Positions 1 to 6,895 of a DNA stretch of 31,340 nucleotides are shown in pieces (position 1 is the stretch's first letter; each line of letters starts with the position of its first letter). Source of the DNA: CAYLLT01 sp964591605 (GTDB taxonomy: Bacteria > Planctomycetota > Phycisphaerae > UBA1845 > PWPN01). A program made the translations under genes and the position numbers. Location: the NCBI GenBank assembly GCA_964591605.1, contig CAZQEN010000043.1, positions 1-31,340 on the forward strand. The letters are read 5' to 3'. Under the pieces are notes generated by a model, which ran no database searches, was not told where the DNA came from, and saw only the letters and a program-made list of their open reading frames with translations.

Positions 1-1
1 C

Positions 2-151
2 GGCGATTTCCACGCCAAGCGTGTGATCGACCCCTCCGGCAAGATTCACGCCGCGGGCCTCTACCCCGTCCGGCCCCTCGAGTACAGCGGCCTCCAGGAG
101 AACGAGCGGAAGGTCTACATGGTCTGGGACTATCTCTCCCGGCAGCACTGA
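2..151 (+). CDS. 3' end of an unidentified gene (partial)
   Basis: An open frame runs from the left edge of the window to a TGA at 149-151 and gives 49 residues ending in VWDYLSRQH. Codons are G/C-rich at third positions, like the neighbouring real genes, and no stop interrupts the frame, so this looks like a true C terminus. The readable part has no motif I recognise; it is moderately charged and has no membrane segment. The start lies outside the window. It is followed by a separate gene 93 bases downstream on the same strand. Confidence 0.55.
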   Translation, partial: GDFHAKRVIDPSGKIHAAGLYPVRPLEYSGLQENERKVYMVWDYLSRQH

Positions 152-244
152 CCATTCGGCTTGTCGATTTCCGGCTTCGACGATCGACTATCGAATGAAG
201 CCCGTTGTGGGCGACCATCGATCCATCCCGGCCGGAGGAATGCC

Positions 245-748
245 ATGCAGCGTTTTCACAGAATCACCCCATGTCTGTGGTTTGACCATGAGGCCGAAGA
301 GGCGGTCAACTTGTATATCGCGATCTTCCGGAATTCGAAGATCGTCTCGGTGTCCCGATACAGCGAGGCCGGCCGCGAAATCCACGGCAAACCGCCGGGG
401 ACGGTCATGTCCATCGCCTTCGAGCTCGACGGCCACGCCTTCACCGCCCTCAACGGCGGCCCGATCTTCACGTTCAACGAGGCCGTCTCGCTGCAGGTCA
501 ACTGCGAGACGCAGGAGGAGATCGATGATTACTGGGAGAAACTCTCCGCCGGCGGCGACCCGGCCGCCCAGCAGTGCGGCTGGCTCAAGGACAGGTTCGG
601 CCTCTCCTGGCAGATCGTCCCGGTCGCCCTGCCCCGGCTGCTGACGGACCCCGACCCCGCCAGATCACAGCGAACCATGCACGCCCTGCTGCAGATGAAG
701 AAGCTGGATATTGCAGCACTGGAGCGGGCGCACGCGGGGAAGGCGTGA
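245..748 (+). CDS. PhnB-like / VOC-superfamily protein (3-demethylubiquinone-9 3-methyltransferase-like fold)
   Basis: 167 residues. The sequence begins ITPCLWFDHEAEEAVNLY and continues with the pattern of the PhnB/3-dmu-9_3-mt family: a beta strand, the helix EAEEAVNLYIAIF, the strand ending SRYSEAG, then GTVMSIAFELDG, FTALNGG and a second half with CGWLKDRFGLSWQIVP. These are the usual family landmarks, and the length is typical. Members are small glyoxalase-fold dimers; despite the historical name most have no proven methyltransferase activity, so the substrate is unknown. ATG 245 is chosen because GGAGGA at 234-239 sits 5 bases upstream; the open frame extends to 161 without family similarity. 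It stands alone between a partial gene and an oppositely oriented module. Confidence 0.85.
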   Translation: MQRFHRITPCLWFDHEAEEAVNLYIAIFRNSKIVSVSRYSEAGREIHGKPPGTVMSIAFELDGHAFTALNGGPIFTFNEAVSLQVNCETQEEIDDYWEKLSAGGDPAAQQCGWLKDRFGLSWQIVPVALPRLLTDPDPARSQRTMHALLQMKKLDIAALERAHAGKA

Positions 749-859
749 ACGGAGCGAACGCTTGCGCCGGGCGGGCCGTCGCGTCCCGGCGCGCCGGGAT
801 TGCCATGCTATCCGTCATGCCACACATCGCGGTCAAACGCGGGGGCTTCCAAACGCCGC

Positions 860-1069
860 TCACCTCGCGGCGGTCGCGGCCACACGCCGTGCGGCGGGCT
901 TGTCGGACTGCTGCGTCTGGGCCTTCGCCAGATACTCCGCGAGCGCCACCCGAACGACATCCGCCATCGACTGACGCCGACGGAACGCCAACGCCCGCAG
1001 ACTCTCGTATTGTCCCTGCTCGATCGCCGCGAACAGGGTCACGGGGCTATGTAGTTTTTTACGGCTCAT
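860..1069 (-). CDS. Ribbon-helix-helix (CopG/MetJ/Arc-type) DNA-binding protein, probable antitoxin
   Basis: 69 residues. An N-terminal strand (SPVTLFAAIEQGQYESL) is followed by two helices with the signature SMADVVRVALAEYL, the normal layout of a ribbon-helix-helix dimer in which the strand enters the DNA major groove. The tail after about residue 48 is basic and low in complexity. ATG 1069 is preferred over an upstream TTG because GGAG lies 7 bases before it. It is the second gene after the 130-residue gene at 1112-1504, 42 bases apart on the same strand. By family knowledge such proteins are often antitoxins or autoregulators; the palindrome upstream of the first gene (1531-1550) is a natural operator candidate. 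Function as antitoxin is inference. Confidence 0.75.
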   Translation of the reverse strand: MSRKKLHSPVTLFAAIEQGQYESLRALAFRRRQSMADVVRVALAEYLAKAQTQQSDKPAARRVAATAAR

Positions 1070-1111
1070 GAACGCGCTCCACAAAAGACTCCGCTAACCT
1101 TCCCCGGGACG

Positions 1112-1504
1112 TCATCTCCCCTCGCCCTGGACGACCTCACGCCGGACGACCAGCGTTTCGATCGGCCCCACGAAGCGGACGTACATGGCCACCTGGCGGA
1201 ACCGCTGCAGGCAGACCTCTCTGACGTACTGCTCGATCCACGCCCGGTTCTCCCTCGTGTCGTCGATGTCGATCTCCAGCACGACATTGTCGTCCTCATA
1301 CAGGACACCCTTATCCCACCAGAACCCGCGAGAGACGCCGCTCTTGGGTGGACGAAGAATGCTGCCGCCGGCATCGAAGTGCAGGCTCAACTCCTCCGCC
1401 GTTCTCCTGAACTTGCTCTCCTCGACGCGTTTCCTTCGGCCACGCTTATCCGGGTTGTAGTACTCGGGAAGCGTGATGAGCGCCGTGCACATCCTGTGGG
1501 CCAC
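1112..1504 (-). CDS. Unrecognised 130-aa protein paired with an RHH regulator (candidate toxin/effector)
   Basis: 130 residues starting at GTG 1504, supported by GGAGGA (plus-strand 1511-1516) 6 bases upstream. No known family was recognised. Visible features: an N-terminal strand (TALITLPEYYNP), a basic patch DKRGRRKRVEESKF, a central GGSILRPPKSGVSRGFWWDKG segment, an acidic strand VVLEIDIDDTRENRAW, and a C-terminal helix-strand unit RQVAMYVRFVGPIETLVV. It looks like a small soluble alpha/beta protein with no signal peptide or membrane segment. It is first in a two-gene unit with the ribbon-helix-helix gene, the reverse of the most common antitoxin-first order. A strong promoter with an overlapping palindrome lies immediately upstream. 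A toxin or effector role is inferred from context only. Confidence 0.7.
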   Translation of the reverse strand: MAHRMCTALITLPEYYNPDKRGRRKRVEESKFRRTAEELSLHFDAGGSILRPPKSGVSRGFWWDKGVLYEDDNVVLEIDIDDTRENRAWIEQYVREVCLQRFRQVAMYVRFVGPIETLVVRREVVQGEGR

Positions 1505-1530
1505 GCTGGATCCTCCGGATCAAGCACTTT

Positions 1531-1565
1531 TATACTAGTATACTAGTATACCATGGGCGAGTCAA
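1531..1565 (-). promoter_or_regulatory. Sigma-70-type promoter overlapped by a 20-bp palindromic operator
   Basis: On the minus strand TTGACT (1565-1560) is followed after exactly 17 bases by TATACT (1542-1537), a near-consensus -35/-10 pair. The -10 lies inside the perfect palindrome TATACTAGTATACTAGTATA (1531-1550), which also contains TATACTAG twice in tandem. Transcription would start near 1530, about 26 bases before the GTG at 1504, leaving a short leader with its ribosome-binding site. A repressor on the palindrome would block RNA polymerase, as expected for an autoregulated RHH module. Confidence 0.75.
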
Positions 1566-1786
1566 GCCGAATCGATCGTGACGGGTGGCAAGGCGATTCC
1601 CGATGTCAACCGGGATTGATCGGCATGCGAGAGTAGCGGCAGGTTCTGGAACGAATATGTGCTTCGCCGACAGTTCGCGGGAAAGAGTGGCGACGTCGAT
1701 CCCGGCGCTGGAAACCCTGCGGACTCCTGTCAACTCGTGTGGATCTGGCGAAAGAGCATGTGTATTATCGACACGGATTCCCAATG

Positions 1787-2389
1787 ATGTTCAACGACTT
1801 CACACTTCAGGCCAGATACGTGCTGGCATATGCCCTTCAGCAAGCGCAGCACCGTCACCACGAGACCATCGATACAGAACACGTTTTGCTTGCCATCATC
1901 TGGGAAACGACGGGCGTAGGAGCCGACGTGCTCCGCGACGTGGGTATAGACTACAACCAGGTGTTCTGTGCAGCGTCACGTCGAACAGCTGGCGGCACGC
2001 GGCATATCAGCCTCGACGGAAAGCCCATGTCGAAGGCTGTCCTTGACACCATCACTTTCGCTCGGGACGAAGCCTGTAAACTTGGGCACCAGCTGGTCGG
2101 CACGGGGCACCTGCTGCTGGGACTTCTGCACGAGTCCGAGTCGACCGCCGTGCAGGTGCTTCACGAGATCGGGAAGAAAGCTGCCGAAGTCCGTAAGGCG
2201 ACACTGAAAGCGCTCGCCACAGCCAACGATACGAGCGCGCCCCTCATCGATCGAAGGCCACAGGAAGGCTGGGCACACCTCGATAAAGTGCTTTTCAGGC
2301 GGCTGGAGGGCGTCGCGGCTAAGCGGAAGACAGAGCTGAACGAACTCCTTCATCGAGTCGTCGAGGAGTGGCTGAATCGGCAGGCATAA
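1787..2389 (+). CDS. Stand-alone Clp N-terminal (ClpR repeat) domain protein
   Basis: 200 residues from ATG 1787. Two Clp_N repeats are visible: FTLQARYVLAYALQQAQ with DTEHVLLAII, then LDTITFARDEACKLGHQL with GTGHLLLGLLHE, matching the ClpA/ClpC N-domain that binds adaptors and substrates. No AAA+ ATPase module follows, so this is a free-standing N-domain protein rather than a chaperone. After about residue 150 a linker leads to a C-terminal segment (LNELLHRVVEEWLN) resembling the second half of a ribbon-helix-helix domain; that resemblance is weak. The frame is open to GTG 1739, but family similarity starts at MFNDF and neither start has a clear Shine-Dalgarno. G+C is lower than in dnaK nearby, and the gene sits between two toxin-antitoxin-like pairs. 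Confidence 0.75.
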   Translation: MFNDFTLQARYVLAYALQQAQHRHHETIDTEHVLLAIIWETTGVGADVLRDVGIDYNQVFCAASRRTAGGTRHISLDGKPMSKAVLDTITFARDEACKLGHQLVGTGHLLLGLLHESESTAVQVLHEIGKKAAEVRKATLKALATANDTSAPLIDRRPQEGWAHLDKVLFRRLEGVAAKRKTELNELLHRVVEEWLNRQA

Positions 2390-2416
2390 GGACGATTACA
2401 GCGTAGACCACTTGGT

Positions 2417-2659
2417 TTACCGGCTCGATGCTTCCAGCACCGTCAATCCGACGATTCGTTTCCCGTGCCGGTGGACGATGACGCCGTCGTCGCGCATTTC
2501 GCTGTCCGTGGCGCGCTGGGGGCGACGCAGGCTGATGTAGAGTACGTCTGCTTCTGCGTCGTAGTCGACCCACATGGGCGTGGCGGGCAACTCAATCAAC
2601 TTGGGAACCGCCTTCAGAATGCTCGTAATGTCTTTGGTTTGAATCGTTGTTACGGCCAT
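2417..2659 (-). CDS. DUF2283-family small protein (probable antitoxin-like partner)
   Basis: 80 residues. The core MWVDYDAEADVLYISL, followed by the D-DGVIVHRHGKRIVGLTVL pattern, is the hallmark of DUF2283 (YuzE-like) proteins: a short beta-rich domain in which a D-x-E-D-VLYI strand is followed by a conserved I-VGL strand. Start at ATG 2659 gives the usual length. Its first 10 bases overlap the end of the gene at 2650-2943, so the two are translationally coupled, with this one second. Genes of this family are frequently found beside small toxin-like genes; the biochemical role is not established. Convergent with the Clp-domain gene, which ends 27 bases away. Confidence 0.8.
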   Translation of the reverse strand: MAVTTIQTKDITSILKAVPKLIELPATPMWVDYDAEADVLYISLRRPQRATDSEMRDDGVIVHRHGKRIVGLTVLEASSR

Positions 2660-2943
2660 ATCTTGGGTCTCTTGCGGGGACGACGCGTAAAGAACGCGGT
2701 GATGATGAAGCCGTCCGCTCGGTCGGTTTCCTTGTACACGACCGCGAGAAAGCCTCGTCGCCCATACCCCTTCCAGGCGACCAGGCAACCACGATAGCCG
2801 CGCGTGACCCAGTCCGGTGCCTCCACGCAGTGGAGAACTTCATCCATCCGGCCTGCCAGCTCGTCGCGAGCCTCGATGATGTGCATCCATCGCTCGGGCG
2901 TGAGCCGAATCGGCACGCCGTGTACCGAGATTGCTGCGTGCAT
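2650..2943 (-). CDS. Small RelE/PBECR-like putative toxin
   Basis: 97 residues from ATG 2943. The sequence RLTPERWMHIIEARDEL, the cysteine-containing middle (VLHCVEAPDWV), then FLAVVYKETDRADGFIITAF and a basic C terminus ending RRPRKRPKIW follow the layout of small barnase/EndoU/RelE-like ribonuclease folds (PBECR group): an N-terminal helix, a four-strand sheet and a final TAFFT strand with following basic residues. That assignment is by pattern, not by alignment. It is the first gene of a pair with the DUF2283 gene, overlapping it by 10 bases. No clear Shine-Dalgarno precedes the ATG. If this is a toxin, the order is toxin first, as in the module at 860-1504. Confidence 0.6.
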   Translation of the reverse strand: MHAAISVHGVPIRLTPERWMHIIEARDELAGRMDEVLHCVEAPDWVTRGYRGCLVAWKGYGRRGFLAVVYKETDRADGFIITAFFTRRPRKRPKIWP

Positions 2944-3019
2944 TATAGCTCAGCACCCGCGGATAACCGGGGGGAATCCACATCTTGCGGATTCCCCTGG
3001 CTGATGCCCTGAACAACCG

Positions 3020-3168
3020 CGCGGGCTGGACGCCCGCGGCTCTTTCGCACCGGGGGGACGCCGGTGCCACACCACACAGGCGAGACGCCCGTGCCGAATA
3101 CGCCGGAACGCACACTGACCGGGCAAACGTTCACAGCAGCCGAAGGACCGCGCGGGCTGAAGCCCGCG
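3020..3168. repeat. Cluster of short GC-rich hairpin repeats between the 2650-2943 gene and dnaK
   Basis: The non-coding stretch 2944-3173 holds four inverted repeats: CGCGGGC/GCCCGCG (3020-3038), GCACCGG/CCGGTGC (3047-3067), GGCG/CGCC (3079-3089) and CGCGGGCT/AGCCCGCG (3151-3168, loop GA). The first and last are variants of the same word, GCGGGCTG-A-GCCCGCGGCTC, in direct orientation about 130 bases apart. Such dispersed intergenic repeats are common in planctomycete genomes. The last one lies just past the dnaK stop on the dnaK transcript and could act as a terminator, though no T-run follows. Confidence 0.6.
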
Positions 3169-3173
3169 GCTCG

Positions 3174-5123
3174 TTAACGCTTCTCCTCAAACTCCGCATC
3201 GATCACGTCATCGCCGCCGGTGCCGGCGGTGGCGCCGGCGTGGGCGTGGGGTCCGCCGCCGGCGTCGGCTTGCGGGCCGGGGCCGCCGGGCGCACCGGCG
3301 CCGGCGGTGGCCTGGGCCGTCGCCTCGTAGACCGCCTTGCCGATGGCCTGGCTGGCGGTCATCAGGTTCTCGATGGAGCGCTGGATGGCCGTCTTGTCGT
3401 CGCCCTTGACGGCGTCCTTGAGCTGGTTGACCGCCGACTCCACGTCGCCGCGCTCCTTGGGGCCGACTTTGTCGCCGTGCTCCTTGAGCGTCTTTTCCGT
3501 CTGATAGAGGAGCGAATCGGCCTGGTTCTTGAGGTCGACCAGCTCGCGGCGGGCCTTGTCTTCGCTGGCGTGGGCCTCGGCCTCGCGCTTCATGCGCTCG
3601 ACCTCTTCCTTCGAGAGGCCGCTGGATCCCTCGATGCGGATCTTCTGCTCCTTGCCGGTGCCCAGGTCCTTGGCGCTCACGTTGAGGATGCCGTTCGCGT
3701 CGATATCGAACGTCACCTCGATCTGCGGCATGCCGCGCGGAGCCGGGGCGATCCCCGTCAGGTTGAACCGACCGAGCGTGCGGTTGCCCGCGGCCAGCTC
3801 GCGCTCGCCCTGCAGCACGTGGATCGTCACCTCGGTCTGGTTGTCCGCCGCGGTGCTGAAGACCTCTTTCTTGCTGGTCGGGATGGTCGTATTCCGCTCG
3901 ATGAGCCTGGTCATCACGCCGCCGAGCGTCTCGACGCCGAGCGACAGCGGCGTCACGTCGAGCAGCAGGATTTCACCCACGCCCGCCTCGCCCGCGAGCA
4001 CCGCGCCCTGCACGGCCGCACCCACCGCGACCACCTCATCCGGGTTGATGCTCTTGTTGGGCTCCTTGCCCTGGAAGATCTCCTTGACCAGCTTCTGCAC
4101 GACCGGCATGCGGGTGGAGCCGCCGACGAGCACGACCTCGTTGATGTCGCTGGCCGACAGCCCGGCATCCTTGAGCGCCTGCACCACCGGCCCGCGGCAG
4201 CGCTCGGTCAGATGCTCGGTGAGCTGCTCGAACCTGGCTCGCGTGATCGTCTGCTGCAGGTGCTTGGGACCGCTCTGATCCGCCGTGATGAACGGCAGGT
4301 TGATCGTCGTCTCCATCGTGCCCGAGAGCTCGCACTTGGCCTTCTCGCACGCCTCCTTGAGCCGCTGCAGGGCCATCGGATCCTTGCGCAGGTCGATGCC
4401 CTCTTTCCTGCGGAACTCCTCGGCCACAAAGTTGATCAGCTCCTCATCGTAGTCATCGCCGCCCAGATGCCCGTCGCCGTTCGTGCTCAGCACCTCGACG
4501 ACGTTGTCGCCGATGTCGAGGATCGAGATGTCGAACGTCCCTCCGCCCAGGTCGAACACGGCGATCTTCTCTTCCTTCTTGCGGTTGAGCCCGTAGGCCA
4601 GGGCGGCCGCCGTCGGCTCGTTGATGATCCGCTCGACCTTGAGCCCGGCGATCTCGCCCGCATCCTTGGTCGCCTGCCGCTGCGAGTCGTTGAAGTACGC
4701 CGGCACGGTGATGACCGCGCGGTCGACTTTCTCGCCCAGATAGTCCTCGGCGGTCTTCTTGAGGTCGCGCAGAATCATGGCCGAGACCTCCGGAGGCGTG
4801 TAGGTCTTGCCTCGCACCTCGACCTTCACCAGCTCGTTCTCAGCGCCGACGATCTTGTAGGGCACGAGCTTCTCTTCGCTGTGCACCTCGTTGTGACGAC
4901 GGCCCATGAACCGCTTGATCGAGAACACCGTGTTCTGCGGGTTGGTCACCTGCTGGTGCCTGGCGATCTGGCCGATGAGTTGCTCGCCCTTATCCGTAAA
5001 GCCGACAACCGACGGCGTGAGCCGCGAGCCCTGGGCGTTGGTGAGCACCTTGGGCTGGTCCCCCTCCATGATGGCCACGACCGAGTTTGTCGTTCCCAGG
5101 TCAATTCCGATAATCTTCGACAT
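3174..5123 (-). CDS. dnaK: Chaperone DnaK (Hsp70)
   Basis: 649 residues. All Hsp70 landmarks are present: phosphate-1 loop IGIDLGTTNSVVAI at the N terminus, NEPTAAALAYGL, phosphate-2 DLGGGTFDISILDIGD, adenosine loop VGGSTRMPVVQKLV, linker and substrate domain beginning LLLDVTPLSLGVET, and the helical lid ending in a Gly/Ala/His-rich tail with the terminal DVIDAEFEEK motif. It is an ATP-dependent cytosolic chaperone working with DnaJ and GrpE, neither of which is next to it here. ATG 5123 is preceded by AAGGAG (plus 5131-5136) with a 7-base spacer; the open frame extends to 5159 without similarity. No CIRCE element is visible upstream. A long inverted repeat (5198-5241) lies in the leader region, and a hairpin follows the stop. 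Confidence 0.98.
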   Translation of the reverse strand: MSKIIGIDLGTTNSVVAIMEGDQPKVLTNAQGSRLTPSVVGFTDKGEQLIGQIARHQQVTNPQNTVFSIKRFMGRRHNEVHSEEKLVPYKIVGAENELVKVEVRGKTYTPPEVSAMILRDLKKTAEDYLGEKVDRAVITVPAYFNDSQRQATKDAGEIAGLKVERIINEPTAAALAYGLNRKKEEKIAVFDLGGGTFDISILDIGDNVVEVLSTNGDGHLGGDDYDEELINFVAEEFRRKEGIDLRKDPMALQRLKEACEKAKCELSGTMETTINLPFITADQSGPKHLQQTITRARFEQLTEHLTERCRGPVVQALKDAGLSASDINEVVLVGGSTRMPVVQKLVKEIFQGKEPNKSINPDEVVAVGAAVQGAVLAGEAGVGEILLLDVTPLSLGVETLGGVMTRLIERNTTIPTSKKEVFSTAADNQTEVTIHVLQGERELAAGNRTLGRFNLTGIAPAPRGMPQIEVTFDIDANGILNVSAKDLGTGKEQKIRIEGSSGLSKEEVERMKREAEAHASEDKARRELVDLKNQADSLLYQTEKTLKEHGDKVGPKERGDVESAVNQLKDAVKGDDKTAIQRSIENLMTASQAIGKAVYEATAQATAGAGAPGGPGPQADAGGGPHAHAGATAGTGGDDVIDAEFEEKR

Positions 5124-5197
5124 TGCTCGACTCCTTGGTGCAGGGACCGGCCTTCCCAAGTCAGTCCCTTCTCAGCAGGAACGCAGAGAGATTCACA

Positions 5198-5241
5198 CAG
5201 GGTGGTATGGGTCCCGGCCCGCCGGGACCCATGCCACCCTG
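5198..5241. repeat. Long near-perfect inverted repeat upstream of dnaK
   Basis: Two 21-base arms (5198-5218 and 5221-5241) pair with a single T/G mismatch around a 2-base centre; the arms read CAGGGTGGTATGGGTCCCGG onward. The structure lies 75 bases before the dnaK start on its coding strand. Together with the hairpins at 3020-3168 it brackets dnaK, and its word (GGTGGCATGGGTCCC-type) looks like a dispersed intergenic repeat family. The rest of 5124-5559 holds no gene: only this repeat, the sigma-54-type motif at 5327 and leader sequence for the gene at 5560. Confidence 0.75.
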
Positions 5242-5326
5242 TTTCAGAGCGCCAATCATCCCGCGTTCCTACCTGGGACTCAGAGTTAGCAATCGCGGTG
5301 CCAGAGCGGACCGGGATCGACTTGCA

Positions 5327-5342
5327 TGGCATAAGTTTTGCA
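5327..5342 (+). promoter_or_regulatory. Candidate sigma-54 (-24/-12) promoter
   Basis: TGGCATAAGTTTTGCA matches the RpoN consensus: TGGCA with GG at 5328-5329, exactly 10 bases, then GC of TTGCA at 5340-5341. Transcription would begin near 5353 and read towards the ACT-domain gene at 5560, leaving a leader of about 200 bases. The window also encodes an NtrC-type activator (23626-25038), so sigma-54 is used in this organism. Whether this site is active is inference from the match alone. Confidence 0.5.
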
Positions 5343-5559
5343 TTTACAATCACTTGCGGGATGTGCCGGGTTCGGACGCTCTCCTGAATCTGCCAGACTG
5401 GCAGGAACCGGGAAGCGCAACGCGTCAAAAAGTCAAAACGCCGAAACGGTATAAGGGAGCGAGGGTTGCGGCAATCCCGGCCCCCCTCGAAGCGGCCAAA
5501 CCGATGGTCGGGAGGCGCAGGCGGACTCCGTCTCCCCGACCTCAGACAAGGATCCCACC

Positions 5560-6042
5560 ATGGCGATGGAACGACACCCCTTCGAGACGCTGGAGGGGCA
5601 CGGCTCCCCCACCGTCCGGCAAGTGTCTGTGTTCATGGAGAATCGCGTCGGCCAGCTCCTCAAGCTCACCAAGATCTTCGAGGAACGCAACGTCCGGATC
5701 ATGGCCCTCACCGTTGTCGACTCGGTCGACTTCGCCGTCGTCCGGCTGCTGTTCGACTCTCCCGACGAGGCCATGAAGACCATCCGTGAGGAAGGCTTCG
5801 CGATGAGCGTGGCCGAGGTGCTCGTCGTCAAGCTGCCCCCCCGCGGCGAGCAGGGCCTGCTGCGGATGTTCTCCGCCCTGCTGTCGGCCGAGGTGAACAT
5901 CTTTTATGCTTACCCGCTGCTTCCAGCACGGATCGGGCCGGCCGTCGCTCTGTCGGTCGACAACTGGGAGATGGCCGCCGAGACGCTGCGACGGCGCAAG
6001 TTCACGATCCTCAACGAAGGGGATCTGCACCGCGACACGTGA
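5560..6042 (+). CDS. Tandem ACT-domain protein
   Basis: 160 residues. Two ACT-type beta-alpha-beta-beta-alpha-beta units are readable: the first (about 18-85) has VRQVSVFMENRVGQLLKLTK followed by NVRIMALTVVD; the second (about 88-155) has GLLRMFSALLSAEVNIFYAY and ends with TILNEGDL. The pattern ENRVGQLL in the first unit is the ligand-binding turn of ACT domains, which bind amino acids and act as allosteric sensors. No catalytic domain is attached, so it is probably a regulatory protein. ATG 5560 has AAGGA (5548-5552) 7 bases upstream. It is followed by the acyltransferase gene 61 bases downstream and preceded by a sigma-54-like motif. Confidence 0.85.
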   Translation: MAMERHPFETLEGHGSPTVRQVSVFMENRVGQLLKLTKIFEERNVRIMALTVVDSVDFAVVRLLFDSPDEAMKTIREEGFAMSVAEVLVVKLPPRGEQGLLRMFSALLSAEVNIFYAYPLLPARIGPAVALSVDNWEMAAETLRRRKFTILNEGDLHRDT

Positions 6043-6103
6043 AAAGTCGAAAGTCGAAATCGGGAAACCCGACGTTCTGCCGCCGGCACCATTCAGCACC
6101 ACG

Positions 6104-6808
6104 ATGCGTCTGTATTACCGCTTCTGCCGTTTCCTGTGTCACTGGTTCTGCACGCTCTACCTGCGCAGCCGCATCAGCGGGCGCCGCAACGTGCCGGCCC
6201 ACGGCGGTGTCCTGCTGGTCTGCAATCACCAGAGTTTCATGGACCCCGTGCTGGCGGCGATGGCCCTGCCGCGCGAATGCAGCTACATGGCCCGCGATAC
6301 GCTCTTTCACAACCCGGTCTTCGGGCGTCTCATTGAATCATTGAACGCCTTTCCCGTCCGGCGCGGCGAGGCGGACCTCTCGGCCATCAAGGAAACCCTC
6401 CGCCGGCTGCGCCAGGGCGGCATCGTGGTGATCTTCCCCGAGGGCACCCGCACGTCGGACGGGCGGATCGGGCCGATGCTGCCGGGCCTCGCCGCCATCG
6501 CCAAGAAGGCGCAGGTTCCGCTCGTCCCGACGTTGATCGACGGGGTGTATCAGGCCTGGCCCAAGGGGCAGGCCTTCCCCTCGCCGGCTGACGTGATCAT
6601 CGAATATGGCGAGCCTCTCTGGCCGCGGGATTATCAAGACTGCTCCGCCGAGGAGCTCATGGACACCCTGCGGAGCCGCCTGCTGGCCATGCAGGATCGC
6701 TGGCATGGCCGCGTGCCGGCCAGGCGGTTACAATGGTGGGGTCGAGGGCCGGAATTCACGACTGCCGCTCAACATCAGGGCGGTCTGCGGCTTGCCCGGA
6801 CGGCATGA
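6104..6808 (+). CDS. plsC: 1-acyl-sn-glycerol-3-phosphate acyltransferase (PlsC family)
   Basis: 234 residues. The acyltransferase block I NHQSFMDP (His and Asp of the H-x4-D catalytic motif), block II around FNRLIESLNAFPVRRGEAD (glycerophosphate contacts), block III FPEGTRT and the later VPLVPTLIDG are all in order. The N terminus (about residues 1-22, rich in Phe, Tyr, Cys and Leu) is a short membrane-associating segment, typical for this family. It would acylate lysophosphatidic acid to phosphatidic acid at the inner membrane. ATG 6104 lacks a good Shine-Dalgarno; the open frame continues upstream to 5906 inside the ACT gene, without similarity. The ispH gene follows 87 bases on. PlsC next to IspH is an arrangement I associate with planctomycetes. 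Confidence 0.92.
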   Translation: MRLYYRFCRFLCHWFCTLYLRSRISGRRNVPAHGGVLLVCNHQSFMDPVLAAMALPRECSYMARDTLFHNPVFGRLIESLNAFPVRRGEADLSAIKETLRRLRQGGIVVIFPEGTRTSDGRIGPMLPGLAAIAKKAQVPLVPTLIDGVYQAWPKGQAFPSPADVIIEYGEPLWPRDYQDCSAEELMDTLRSRLLAMQDRWHGRVPARRLQWWGRGPEFTTAAQHQGGLRLARTA

Positions 6809-6895
6809 CCCCCGATCGATGACGAAAACGCACCCGGGCACCCGCTCTGAGACCAGAAACCCGCGAGCCCGGCTGCCGGTTGGAGTGACGGTTCA

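Noticed and set aside
785..798. Palindrome CCCGGCGCGCCGGG as an operator or terminator after the PhnB-like gene
   Set aside because: Perfect, but short GC palindromes are expected in this composition, and no T-run or second copy supports a function.
2985..5387. 800-codon open frame on the plus strand opposite dnaK
   Set aside because: It is the antisense shadow of dnaK, whose codon pattern leaves the opposite frame open; its composition is Leu/Arg/Asp-rich without motifs.
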